From Antedon bifida (Eukaryota > Echinodermata > Crinoidea > Comatulida > Antedonidae), in NCBI GenBank assembly GCA_963402885.1, contig OY727097.1:11780001-11844000 (forward strand): a stretch of 64,000 bases of DNA. Direction: 5' to 3'. The notes under the pieces were generated by a model. It did no database searches. It saw nothing but the letters and a program-made list of their open reading frames with translations, and was not told the origin of the DNA. A program made the position numbers and the translations under genes. Positions 1 through 13,600 of the stretch are shown piece by piece; positions within the stretch are counted from its first letter, which is position 1, and the number at the start of each line of letters is the position of its first letter.

Positions 1-65
1 GTACCGCGAAACGTAGATTTGATAACATCGTCTTCACTATTACGATATTGTTCCATATTTCTCTC

Positions 66-221
66 TTAGGGAGATATTATTATAAACAAAACTTCTGATT
101 TCATCTCTAGATTTTCAACCGTCCACGGTATAGAAGTGATTTCCGGGATGATGATGTAATTACTTTGCGACTTCCTGGTTTTTGCTCCCCTCCAACATTT
201 GCCGTTGGCGGCGACATACAT
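66..221 (-). other. Short CpG-richer ORF, unassigned
   Basis: A 51-codon open frame, starting MYVAANGKCW, lies in a locally GC-richer patch, and a second overlapping frame (starting MSPPTANVGG) is open for 36 codons. This compositional island could be part of a dispersed repeat or a short exon remnant. No domain is recognised and no clear splice sites bound it, so a function is not assigned. The rest of 1-630 shows only AT-rich sequence. Confidence 0.2.
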
Positions 222-633
222 TTTGCTTTATTCATGGGCCACGCGTAAAGTTTAAGCAAAATGAAAATTAATTATACGGCAAAAAATAACGATCAAATCA
301 ATTATATTAAAAAATCATCAAAGTATATTGCGGTGGAATTTGTAAAATCAATAAATAAAATTAATATCAGAAATCGAGTAAAAATTACATTAGTACGAAA
401 GCCTAATCTTGCCACATCATGAATGTAAATGAAATTTCGACATTCGGCAAAAATAAATAAATAAAAACAACAAATAATTGGCCTAATAGCTACTATCGAG
501 GCATAAGAGACAAGCTCTTATTTTGAATTTAACAAATGGGCAATATGAAATTCGACATTTGATGGACCACTGGGGCTTTAGGCGTTCCATACGTGGCGGC
601 CGAAATGAACGGCAGCCAATGTGCAATGTAAAA

Positions 634-710
634 CCCCGACATAGCCGAATGGTAGCCGAGTTGCTGTAATGTTTTGCATGTGTATCGCTGTTCAGACCCG
701 GGATTCTTTT
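634..710 (+). repeat. tRNA-like (SINE-head-like) segment
   Basis: An A-box-like word TAGCCGAATGG at 642-652 fits the pol III A-box consensus. About 40 bases on, GTTCAGACC at 690-698 resembles a B box with one mismatch. Spacing is tRNA-like, but no clean cloverleaf or acceptor stem was found, so a tRNA-derived SINE head or relic is more likely than a working tRNA gene. Sequence from 711 to 1275 shows nothing further. Confidence 0.28.
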
Positions 711-1275
711 GCCCATGGTGAAAGCCGTTTATTTAAACGTCTTCTATAATAAACGCCCGTCTTCCATAAAACATCTTTGGAATATTCAACCTCCAATCTC
801 TAATAAACGCTCCGCCACATTTATTTATACACGCAATATTGTATTATAATCAAACACAATTCTATTAATTTGAAAAGGTCGTCACAAGGGGGATATACAG
901 CCATTTTACAACAGTAATTGTAACAATATGATTAATATGGTTAGGGAACTAGAGAAGAAGTTAGTTTGATTAAGTTTATATTATGTTTGAAACTATCGGC
1001 TATACGCGTATACAAAAAACGCACTACGTATAATTCGCAAATGTTGAGGGCGCAAGTTAACTTATAGTTACTGAATGGTTTATTTGTGTTTCTATGTCTT
1101 TACAGATTGAATAAATACACAGAAAGAAAATACACAACTAAACAAAACGAATAAGCACTAACAATGAAATATTATATTAAATACATAGGCCTAATGGGAT
1201 ACATTTTGTATTTCATCCTACACAGAAATGCGAATGTGCGTGTTTAATATAATTTTAATCACGTTTATCTAATCC

Positions 1276-1461
1276 TTAAGCGTGGTTCCCACTAGCGACG
1301 CAACACAAGGACGTAACGCAACGCAAGTGAATTGACCAATCACAAACGATGGCTTATTCGCTTGTGATTGCTAACTGTCTATAACTTCGCTTGTCATTGG
1401 TTAAAACGTTTGCGTTGCGTTTACGTCCTTGCGTTACGTTCTAGTGGGAACCAAGCTTTAA
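1276..1461. mobile_element. TTAA-flanked MITE (copy 1)
   Basis: Terminal inverted repeats run from GGTTCCCACTAG at the left to CTAGTGGGAACC at the right, with an imperfect inner palindrome (GACGTAACGCAACGCAAG against TTGCGTTGCGTTTACGTC). TTAA occurs at both outer edges (1276-1279 and 1458-1461), as expected for a piggyBac-type target duplication. There is no coding capacity, so it is a non-autonomous element. A relative with the same ends lies at 51986-52109. Confidence 0.65.
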
Positions 1462-1589
1462 CCTGTTTCACATGCATTCACGTATAATGTACAGTAATAT
1501 TTGCATTTAAAATAATTATTGCCAATGTATTTTTAATGAAATGTAATCCAAATAGAACATCCACAAGAGTATAAACACCTACGGCCTAC

Positions 1590-1688
1590 CTTACTCTGAA
1601 CATTCACATGAGATCCTGCCATAAGCAGAATGTTAACAATATCTGTACAACCTTGTTGTGCAGCACAATGCAACGGTCCAAATCCATC
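1590..1688 (-). CDS. Ankyrin exon, canonical repeat
   Basis: A 99-nt phase-0 exon encodes 33 residues with the TPLH-like box (GPLHCAA), the IV..LL helix and the GA-VN hairpin region (GSHVNVQSK). The acceptor is a pyrimidine-rich tract ending CAG. The donor is GTAGGCC, part of the genome-frequent word GTAGGCCTA. Confidence 0.85.
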
Positions 1689-4600
1689 CTGAAATAAATA
1701 AAACACGTTTAGGTATTACTATCAACTCAAATTTGTTTCTAATTTGAATTTAAATTCTACCGTATTTAACTAGTTTAACTATTATTTAGTTAATCGTTCT
1801 CTGACAGATAAAAGCCAACACTGTTGTTGTTAGTTAGTTTATAATGTAATGTTCAATTATTTGTAAGAATATAATATATAATATGTAAAATATAACATAT
1901 AATATATTATTATTATTATTATACATTATGGGTTTTAGAAACAGGAGTGTTTACAAGTTACTACATTTTCTCAAATATAAATTTGGCTTTTAAACATGTA
2001 CGGTATTTAAAATACCAACAGTGATGATGATCGAGCCGGACCACCAATTGTTTAAACAATTGGTATTAAAGTATGATTTTTTAACTTAGTTTAGCGCTTT
2101 CTCTCGAGCATTGCTGGAACACCAAGACTACGTAAAAAATAAATTGGATTTTGATTGGTTGGTTTATGCTTGGACTGAAGACAAAACATTAAATTTAATT
2201 TTTTTTTGTTATTATAATTTATAGTTTTACTTATACAATAATTGAAGACGTCGTCGTTTGTGAGAATTCAAGAAGTAGCAGTGCGTACTATTTTGTTATC
2301 AAATTATGATGACGTAATTTGTGAAACTTTTGTTATCGTTAAAGTTGTAAACGCAGTGTTGACACATATTTCACTGCTATTCGTGTCAATCGTTAAAATG
2401 TCAGTAATCTAAAATGCGTCGACATAAAGACCAGTTACCCCTTTTCATACCAAATCATTGAATCTCCATAACTCAAAGCAACTCAACATCGACTGGAAAA
2501 CAGACCTTACTCTCGATATTAATATGGCATAATAGGTATTATACTGTTTAATGGACAAGGGAAACATTCACTTAAGACGTGTAAATATATCAGGCATTTA
2601 TCATTTATTCAGTTTAATAGGCTACACTAGTAATTGTGTTGACAAAATAAAAATAAGTGCTAAGTACAATTATTTCGACAAAAAGTATTTTCGTACATTA
2701 TTTATACGAGAGATGATAGACCGGTACCGTCTTCTGCTACGTACACCTTAAACATAGGATGATTTTGGAGGAGATGGTAAAAACAGTCCGTCGTCAATTT
2801 TCAGCAAGTCATCTTCGAGTTGGAATAAGGAAAAACAAAACAGATCCATCTAAGATAGTGCACTGTTTTACGCCGATGATGCAAAATGTTTTTCGAAAAA
2901 GGAATACATTAAATTGCAAGTACCAACACAAAGCTTTAGGCCTACTGGAATTTCATCAAATCCACAGCACATAAGTGTCTGGAGTCGGCTCATCAACCTT
3001 GACTTCAACTGATAGATGTGTTGTGTATAACGCAAAAGCAACAGCTGACGTTTTTAAAAACATGTTTATAACACAAATATGAAAAAAAAAGTATTCCCGA
3101 AAGTCTGAAACAGATGCCATCCCCGTTAATGTACCAAAACACTCGCACCGAGTAAAAATGTATCAGAAATCGCTGTGTACAGGATGTTTTCCAAATGAAT
3201 GGCTAAACTGCTAATGTTTCCCCTCTTTTATAAGAAGGGCAAATTTAGAAAACTATAGATCTGTCCCATTGATTTCTTGTGAAATACTTGAACGTATCAT
3301 CATATTATTAATTTTGACAAATGTTCAAAACGGTTTTTACACTATTGATACACTCTGAACAGCAGCATTACTTTATGATCATTCTAAATTGTAAATGACA
3401 AATAAACTTTATCATTAAACTTTAGGCCATTGGTTTAGTCCCTCATATTTCATCATTGGATTGTTTCTTACTAAGTATGGAACGCGGAGAGTGCCACTTT
3501 CGGCGACCTTTTAATGCGCCGCAATAGCATTTAGCAGCGACTTTGTTATTGAGAGGCAGCTACACCATCCGGCGACTTGTGCATACGGCATAGGCCTACA
3601 AATATTTAATTAATTTAAAAACTGTACTTTAAACATTAAGAATGCAAAAATATAGATACAATTTTCATTCTAAACCGTTAGCATTGTGAGTAAGTAGCCA
3701 CCCAACCGCTTAAACAATTAATTTGTTTAACTGCCCGGATGAATTGGAGTAAAACATTGTTTGAGTTCAATTCAAAATAAATAAAAATACTAAATAAAAT
3801 AAAGGGACACCAACTACGTCTCTAGTATAAATAGCCATAGTCATAGGTTATATTTAAAATAATATAATACTATTAATTTATATTAGGCCTAGGCTGGTAG
3901 GCCTAATCAAATTTCTCTATTGGCTCGTCTCTCTATCGGGTTGTCTTTGGTTAGCCTATTTCCTGTTCATAGTCTAGATACTTTTAATAATCAACTAACA
4001 CTCAAAGCGCTCTGATCTTTACGAAATAGCGCTATATAAATGTCGCATTATATATTGGCCATTTTTCGTGAGTACAGTAGGCTTCTATGCTAGAGAGTAG
4101 GTACTCTTAGAAAAAAAAAACCCTTACAATTATATTCTATTTAAAATTGACATAAAGATGTCCTAAGTTAATTTCTGGTAGACAAGGGCTGGCCAATATA
4201 AACATATACATAACCACCAAGTATAATTGTTATTATTGCTACTCACTCTAACCAAAGACAATTCCTAAACTAATCGGATAGAACAAACGACAAGAATTGC
4301 ACCAAACCACTTTTAAGAATAAATTGAACACCATTAACAATTAATTTCGTAAGCATACAGTTCTATTAATTGATCTTTTTTTATTGTTTGCTCTTTTTGG
4401 AAGTCAACAATACTGATACAGATACATGTAACTTGCATTATCACATTGTTGTGACGTCTATAGTCTTCTGTGGTACACAATACGTATTTGCATATTTTCC
4501 ACCTGTGGCTTGGTTTAAATAGACGAGGTATTTGTAAAGGGAGGAGTTCTGGGTAGGAGGTTGTGCACAACGAATGAATAAAGTGAACGGTACCCAGTAC

Positions 4601-7600
4601 GATGTGTTTTATATTTATTGTCTAAGCATAACAAGTTTTTATATTGATTTTAGGAATCTGATTTTGAAATACATTATGGTGTTATTACCGTGACAGTTGA
4701 CGCTGTATACTTACTAGTGATGAGACCGGGTGGTATTGTTGGTTTGGCCATGATTGTTTTCGCCGGATGGATTAATTAGTTTTGTGGGACTCGACGTCGT
4801 TGGATATATGTATTCAGAACTGATTGAGATTATATTCAGAACTGTTGGTTCTGGAATTCAGAACTGTTTGATTTTGGATTCAGAACTGTTGGTACTGGGA
4901 TTCAGAATTGTGGGTTGTTGAATTCAGAACTGATTGGTGTTTGAGGCGGGTATTTTCGTGTGCTGGTTTGGACATTTACGGAATTAACCAACGGCTGTGA
5001 TTGTTGGATTGGAAACGGCAGTAGTTGTGTGGTTGTATATCTTTTGTTATATTTCTATTTATTTATTTTATTTTTATAATTGGATAGTTCTAAATATAAT
5101 AATTGTATTATCAGATTTGAAGTTTGAATGTGAAATTGGCAACATGGCATTTAAATATGATATGGGTGGGTCTGTGTTGAAATATTCAGGGGATGCGAAT
5201 GATGCTTCATTGCGGGATTATACAGAACCTAAAGCCATTTTTAGCGTTGAAAATAAAAATATTTGTAGATACAATAGAGGAGGAACATAAGAATTATATA
5301 ACTAAAATACGCGATTGTTAAAAGCACATTTTAAGAGTCAATCCTGGAAATGGGGTATTGAATCGCAGTTGTTAACTAGGAAACAATTACATTTAGAAAC
5401 CATTGATTAATATGCGTCGGATGTTATGTTATGACGTAAGCAGATAAAGAAATCAGATTCTAAGCTCCTGTCTATTTTATGAGAGGGTTATTGCCGAACA
5501 TTCGGGTTTTTTTTTTCTAAAGAACCTCAGTATTTTCGAAATGTTTTAGATGCAGCTCGGCTAGCCATATTTGTCTAGCGTACTGTGGATGAACCTTCCT
5601 CTGGTACTTTTATAAATAACCATCCCAAGTCCCGTGTTAGTAAAGAAAATACAACGCTAGATACGATCGCGGGGATGGTTGCGCAAGTTTCTAATATATT
5701 AGACAGTATTGAATCGTCTAGTCGGGTTCAGTGGGTGATTCCTCCTTTTAATAGTAATTTTGATAGGAAAATGTCGATAGATCTAGTCGGACATTTAACT
5801 CTCGAATTATTTGTTGGCGTTGTGGTTTTCGGGGCCATATTCGAGTGGCATGTTATGCTAGAAAAGACGGGGATGGCTAAACTAGAAACCCCGTTTGCAG
5901 GTAATTGTTGTAAAACCGAACATGGAACAAGGAACATGGAGGGGACAATGCAAATCGTGTAGAAAATAAACCGTATCAATATGATAAAAGGTATTTGTCC
6001 TAATATTGGGGTAAGACTAAATACAGAAGGCCCATCCGTCATTTTTCTCGTAATGCTGAATTGCATAACAATATATTAGGGAGGTTCAAGTTCGCTTTAT
6101 CGTGCTTAAATTCAATTTATATTTTTGTCGAAGGTAAAATGTTTAGTATAGATACAGGTGCCTTTATTAATATTATTGATCATGATTTGTTGACTAGGAA
6201 TTTACCTGCTGTAGCTTCTAGTCTAGCTCCGGCAAATATTGATAAAGCACAAACAGATAATGGCAGTGATCTTATCATTACTGGGTCTATATCCTTAAAG
6301 TTAACAATAAATAATGGTAATAGTTTCGTTGCTCCTATGAACGTTGCTAGGGAATTGTCTGAAGTTATAATGTTGGGATCTCAATTTTTGCATGACCATG
6401 GGGCCAATATTAACTGTTTAACGCGTGTTTTGACTTTACAGAAAAGGAGTCAAATGCGGGTAGTTGCACGACAGGGAATTTCCGCACGTTCTCAGTATAT
6501 AGTTGGCCCATGCTAGTGCCGTTGAAAGAGACGGGAGCAGCTACGGTGGCCAAAGCTCTGTTTGAATATGTTATGTGTGTACATGGATGTCCGGAAACTC
6601 TGTTGAGTGATCGCAGATCAAACTCTCTTAGTAAGAATGTTCTAGAAGTATGTAGAGTAATACAAATATATAGAATATAAAAATTAAATCTGTAACTCTG
6701 ACAGAGTGTTCTAGATGGCATATAATAAATAAATGCCGATTCAAAATAAGCGGGCCTTCGAGTTGTTAATGAAGGCTTGTCTGACCATTCCAACATTATC
6801 TCCATTCTCATTATTTCTTCCACGCTTCGAGCATTAGTCATCTTGGAAGAATAGCTTTTTCGTCATACGATCATTATCGGATCTAATCAGATGTGCAGCA
6901 TAATTTCGTTGCTGGGTTTTGAGGAATGTAGATAAATCACATGTCTTGCATATATTGTGAATGTCGATGTTGGTGTAATACAGTTTATAACATTCATCAT
7001 CTAAAGTGTTTTTTCGCCGATAACCATTACGGATTATTCGTCGTAAAAACGTACACCATTTCGAATTAAGTTTATTTGATTGTGCAGACGTTGCACGTTG
7101 AACGTGCACCCAGTTTTGACAATTGAATGTCAATCGACTTCGAATATAAGCTCGTAGAAAAATCAAACGAGTTTGGAGAAGAATATTGTGATTTAATAAA
7201 ACATTCTTCATTGACGAAAATTTGTTTTTGACAGATTCGATGCGACTATTGAATTCCCATTCTCCTGTGGTATTCTGGTCATGGACGATTTGAGAGCCAA
7301 GATAGCGAAAAATAAAATAAATAAATACCAGCGGATATCACCCTCAATACAGGAGAGATGCAATGCTGTTATCTTAGAGTGCATTTCGCATTATGTAAAT
7401 GAATATCATAATGATTGGGATAAATATTTACCGGCGATACAGTTCGCTTATCGTACAGTTCACGAACTCTGTTGGTTATAGTTTACCTTTTATATGGCAG
7501 GGAAGCTAGGTTTCCGCTCGATGTAACCTTATTAAAACAATGCCACTATCCCGAAAAAACATTACGAGATCATATGCATGTGTTAATAAGTCACTTGCAG

Positions 7601-10600
7601 ATATTTAGAGCTGTTTCTAAAAATCGAGCTGAGTTGAGTCAAGCGAAAATGAAGGAGCGATATGACGAACGCGTCCGCGATGTAACATATTAGTGGGCGA
7701 TTCGGTTTGGGTGTATATACCTGCGTTGCACAAATGTTTATCGCGTAAATTAATGAAATGTTTGTCTGGCCCTTATCTGTTAGTTGAGGAAACGGGGCCT
7801 GTTTATTTTCGTGTTCGGAACTTAGCTAATAATAAACTGCTGAAAGCACCTGTTCATGTGAACCGTATGAAATTTGCATATAATCGATATGCACGACCCA
7901 CTAATAATAGTGGATCCCGAGCAAATGAGTGAGCTGCCGGAATTCGAGATCGGGGGCTGTCCGGAGGACTCATTTGAGCCGTTGATGGCCACACATAATT
8001 GAAATGATTTCGGTACGGAAATACTATTAACTATTCCTGGCATTCCTGAAAGTGAGCAAGAGTTTGAAATCGAAACAATTATAAGAGGACGTTATCGTCA
8101 AAATTGTTTGGAATACCTGATTAAATGGAAAGGTTTTCTCCACTCTCGGAATACATAGGAAGCCGTGCAAATCTGAATTGCATTGCCCTTGAGTACATAG
8201 AGAATAATCCTGTGAGGATTACGGGGAAACGTAAAGTTTGAATTTTGATAACATATATAGGCCTATAGTGAAATGGCATGGTATCAAGTAAAAGGCAAAT
8301 GTAATATATTTATTAATTAAATTATGAATTATTAAATATTTTAAAAATTACCACTGTATCAAAAGGCTATGAAATATGGAATTTCCAGAGGGCGTCATTG
8401 ACTATAAAAGCAGGAATCGAGAAAACAAGGCCAACAGCCATTAAGTCGCGTGCTACAATGCATAGTGATACCGGACCGACAGACAGACCGACAGACCGAC
8501 AGACCGATAGACAGACCGACAGACAGACCGACAGACAGACCGACCGACCGACATAGTGAACTATAGAGTCGCGTCCACGCGACTAAAAAAACAGCAGCAT
8601 TACCGTTCAGGGAGGTTAGTCGATAGGGTAGGCTCAATTTTTAAGTAATAGAAAGTCACGTGGTCGTGGAATACTTCATTTCACTTTCATTTGTAAGAAT
8701 AAACATTTATAGGATGATTTATGTAGGTTATAACTATTATAAATATAAATTTAAAGTACAGGCTCTACGTTTATTCGTTTTATTTCATTTAGCGTGCAAA
8801 ATCGTACATTGGCTATGCTACCTGTATTGTAACAATGAGAATACGAATTATTCGTGTAAATAAGGTGATCATTACAATAACCTGATGCTACGTTTTTATT
8901 CTAAGCATACTTTAGCTCTGATCGTCCCTACATAATCCCATGTTATACCTGAGGTTTGAACGTAGTATTCTTCATTATTCTTCTAATCCGCCAAATAATT
9001 ACCAGCTTATCGTTGGTACAGATTCTTAATTATAATTACGGCTATACCTTTTGACGCCTATCATGATTTTGTTTAATATAGATTTCTTAATTTGTCAAAA
9101 AGTATGTTATGCATTTTAATTTTACTTTGCAGTGCTTACATCAGTTTACATGAATGATACAGTACCTACAAGTCCCATTGTATCATCGTATTCGGGATTG
9201 TCAACGTTGGAACACTCGAGTCTATTTCCAGTTTATTGATCAGTAACGTAATTGTTTACTTTTACAAGCCTTAACTCCACGTATTTAGCTTATTTTAGTT
9301 TTGATTTTTGTCTGGCCAATCCAAGTAAACTTTTGTAATGAAAGTCCTACAATTAAATAAGTGTCAATGTATATAGAGTAATTTCCATAAGCTTCCTAAT
9401 TACATGTACATGTATACAGTAAAGGTACGTAAAAGCGTCACATTTCATATCTTATTTGTTTTGTGTATTTGCATTGTATCTCAGTAAAAAGACGGCTACT
9501 ACTGTAAGGAAACATTTTTTTGCTTATTTAAATAATATTAATATTTAAATATTTGAATGTCGTACCACCATTTTTAAATTCAAAATGTTCTAGCAATACT
9601 TTCGAATTCGTAAATAACAGTGGACTTGCCGATGGCACCTAAAACTTGCAAGAATTTAAAATATAGTGTAAAATGTTCTGTATTTATTCTTGTTGCAATG
9701 AATTTACTGACCACATACATTGCATACTTATAATAAGCATTTAGCCTACCAGATGTATGTTATGTTAAACTTAAGTTTAATTATTTTTGTATCAATGAAT
9801 TTAAAGCATAGAAAATGAGACTTCAATTGTAACTCCTGCATATTATTATATTATAATTTTGCATACGTTTGACAAGTTTCCTCGATCGGCGCTGTTGAAA
9901 AATCTGTTAATCAGCGGGGCTTATACCCGTCGAAAACGGGTACTAATGCTAGTTTTTTTATAAATTAAACTGATGACAATTACCGAATTAATTGCAATTT
10001 TAATGTAAATGAATCATAATACTAGGTGGTGTACAGATGACTACCTAATCAATTACTATTAATGTATTATCTCAAAATGTACGGTATATGGTATATAATT
10101 GGATAATGCGTATGTTGTGATATAATAAAAATAGAAAATGTTAAAAAAACAAAGTATATTTGAATCGGATAATGCGTATGTTGTGATAAAAAAAAGAAAA
10201 TGTTAAAAACAAAGTATATTAGAATAAGATAATGCTAGATATTCAGATTTTTGTAGGGTGGGCGTATGTTGTGACGTCTACAGTCTTTTGTTGTACACGA
10301 TACTTATTTGCATATTTCCACCTGTGGGTTGGTTTAAATAGACGAGGTATTTGTAAAGGAAGGAGTTCCAGGCAGGAGGTTGTGTACAACGAATTAATAA
10401 TAAAAGTGAACGGTACCAAGTAAGATGTGTTGTGTATTTATTGTCCACGCATAACAATATAAGCACTTTATTAGTTATCTCGCTGTTTGCGATTTTTCAC
10501 GTTCGAAAACGGTATCGTTTACCCAAACGCAACTTTATTAACTGTTCGCGCCGAGTGTCGCATTGATTGCAACACACTGCGAACACCAAGATAATGTAAT

Positions 10601-13600
10601 GCATATTTACCGGGAGTGTGTAATTTAATGTTTACATTTTGTTGATAAGTCAGTCTGTGGAGCACATGCCAAGGAAGTTAATAATTATTTTTTTCTTTTA
10701 CTTTTAAACCTTTTTAATTTATAATTTACATTCAATTATCGTACGAAGGAAGACAAATTAAATCCACCACTTTTAAACAAGATGATTTGACCAGAGGCAA
10801 AATCAACAAAATAATTCTTAAATAATAAATATGTCGGGGAATAAAACCCGACAAATCGTGTGTTGTGTGTGGTTACATTACAAAATTATAGTGGGAACCG
10901 AACCGAATAAATTTTCGTCGGAACAGCGATGATTCAACTACAGTAAAGAGTGTAAAGAGTGGGGGGTGCGAAATTGATATGGCATGCTCTTTTCCTTGTT
11001 CTAATTCATTTATTTGTTTCAAAATAAAAAAACAATATTTACCATTTGAATCTTACCTTTTAATGTATATCTCAATCATAACAATTAGATATTAAATTTT
11101 TGACTGCACCTTTTGAATTGGCGAGTTATGAATGTTTGCATATTATATTATTTTATGGTAAATAAACACTTTAATTTTCAGAGATAGAAGTATATACAAT
11201 TTCCAGATTTATTAATATGTAAAATTAAAATATACTTTATTACTTACGTTAGATTGATGGTTAACATCAGCATTCGACTCAATTAAGTTCTGGCAAACAG
11301 TGACATTTTTGTAATAAGCCCCCAAAAGCAATGCCGTCTGTCCATGCTATTGAAAATTAAAAAAACAAAATAACTGCAACAATTATTTTTTTCAAACACC
11401 AATTATTGAAGATTAATCATGTTCAATTCAATGTTTTGTACCCATTTATCATCACTAGAGCACAATTGTTTTTTAAATAATCATTAATAATTACTAATTT
11501 TACTATGTGTTTTAAAATGGAATAGTATTTTGTGTGTGATAGACATTTGTTTTGTTTTTGCATCTATTTGCTTTGAAGTCAATACATAAGTTTAAATTCA
11601 TTTGTTATAGTTTTTTTTTATTTTAAGAAAGGTGAGCATAATAAAATATTAAAAAATAATAATTGGGGATAGACTAGGCAGGTAAATTAACTGCTTAAAA
11701 TTAAACGTTAAAACTGAATTGTCGTCAAAAAACTATAATATGCTATTTTATAGCGTTGTTTCAGTTAATCACTACCGTGGGAAAAAGAAGCATGTTTCAC
11801 TTACAAAAAGACAACATAACAGTTACATTCAACCAAATATCCACTGGTTGTCAGCAGTCGATTTGACTACTTTTTGCTTTAAATATTACAGTTTTTAGTC
11901 GCGTGCAACGCGACTCTACAGCTTACTATGTCGGTCAATTGGTCGGTCGGTCGGTCGGTAAACACTAACTTGTATATGGCCTTGTCTTGATATCAGTTTC
12001 ATCTATCTAAGTCAATTTATCAGAGTATATTCCTTATGGCCAGGACTCGATGTGGTTATGTTTTTCACGGTGCGCAATCAACAATTACGCGGTCTACGCA
12101 CGATTTCACAAAATCACGTTTGTAATCATATCTTCACAAGCATGAATCACAATTAAATAAAATTTGGAACTCATAAATTTCAGGTCATATTTCATCATAT
12201 GGCAATACAATTACGTGCGTAGCGCATATAACGCATGCGTACGCGCGATTACAATTTTCAAAATGTTCAAATTTATTTTCGATGAAATTAGAGTACGTTT
12301 CAGGCAATTTTAAGCGTTTAAAAAATTACAATGAGTGCGCAAATTTTTGCACGCGCACTGCACGTAAAACGTTAATACGTACTCTTTTTGCCGGATTTCT
12401 GTTTTACAACCTTTCTTTAATGTCATCATATTTGATTCACTTTCCAACTCGAAATTACGTTATACGAGCACGTCAAAAGTGACAGGCTACGCGCGCACGT
12501 GTAAATTAAAAAATATAAATATAAATGTTTTTAAACATTTTCAACATTTTTATACATGTTCAGCAATTTCGGTCGGATGGTCGATCGGTCGGTCGGTCGG
12601 TTGGATGGTCGGTCGGTAAAGACTAACTTGAGCACGCGACTGCAGCCATGTATATGGCCTTGTTTAGGTAAATGATATTTTGTTTTGGTCAAATTATTGG
12701 CCAAAATAACTAAATATTATGTGACATTAAAATGCCATACAACAAAAAAGTTTATTTTTTTCAGGTAAAAAATATAAATTTAATTTATGAGATTGTTTAG
12801 CCTGTGAGTAAATTATAATTGGCGAAATATATTTATATGTATATTCTTACTTTATGTAAATGCATGTGGTACGGTACTTATTTGTTACCACATAAAGAAG
12901 TTGAAACACACTACTATAAGGATGCTTAGTCATAGGTATCTCTGTTTACAATGATTGTTTTTAAATGCTAAATTATTGAGAACAATCGTAATGTTGATCG
13001 GCAAACAAATATTGTAAATAATAAGATTTGAATCGCTAGGATATTCGTTTATTCAAAGGATGACAATGAATGGAATATTCCAATCCTTCTTTTGAGATTG
13101 AATTTCCTCAGAAGGCGCATACTTAATTAGAAATAAAAACTGCTGACGGCGTAAACAAATAGAAAAAAAACCTTACTTATTTTGGGATTTGAAGAGGAAT
13201 ATTTATAGGATGTATAATTGTAGTCTGTATTCAAACGGTTGTTATTTGCTTTTCTTAAGAATTATTTCAAATTGTTTGATCATTTTGTTTTCTTATAGCG
13301 TTTTCTTTGTATTAATACATTATATACATAATTAAAAATGTCCAAGGTATCTCCTGCCATCGGAAGCGCTGGACTGTTGTGTAACTTTGATTTCATCACA
13401 GTTGATGGACACTTGACATACATCTGGTCTTTACAGTGTAAAGACAATATACGAGCTATATTTTAGCATGTATGCTACAGAAAGGTAAGCCCACGTATGG
13501 AAAGTCAAGTTTAGTTTTATACAATTAAATTAAAGCTGTCCAGCTGATTTTTTCTTTGAAGGTAGAGTATTTCTTGAATGCAATAAAGTCTTATTAATTA

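Larger units (their letters stand above)
4447..10456 (+). mobile_element. Degenerate Ty3/gypsy-like LTR retrotransposon
   Basis: Two similar direct repeats (4447-4633 and 10267-10456) bracket remnants in gag-pol order: gag-like start near 5145, retropepsin near 6130-6450, integrase core pieces 6506-6650 and 7335-7690, GPY/F-like module 7693-7900 and chromodomain 8050-8240. Reverse transcriptase and RNase H are absent; protease runs almost directly into integrase, implying a large internal deletion. Stops and frameshifts occur throughout. A LINE fragment interrupts the integrase at about 6655-7240, and 8424-8590 carries a separate dispersed repeat. No clear tRNA primer-binding site follows the left LTR, and no perfect target duplication is seen. 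The element sits inside the large ankyrin intron in the opposite orientation to that gene. It is dead and described only as found. Confidence 0.7.

Noticed and set aside
2869..2886. YADDAK catalytic RT box
   Set aside because: It precedes the finger motifs found near 3195-3300, the reverse of RT order, so it was not used as evidence for an RT domain.
4634..4660. Primer-binding site after the left LTR
   Set aside because: The sequence AGTTTTTATATTGATTTTAG shows no convincing tRNA 3'-end complement.
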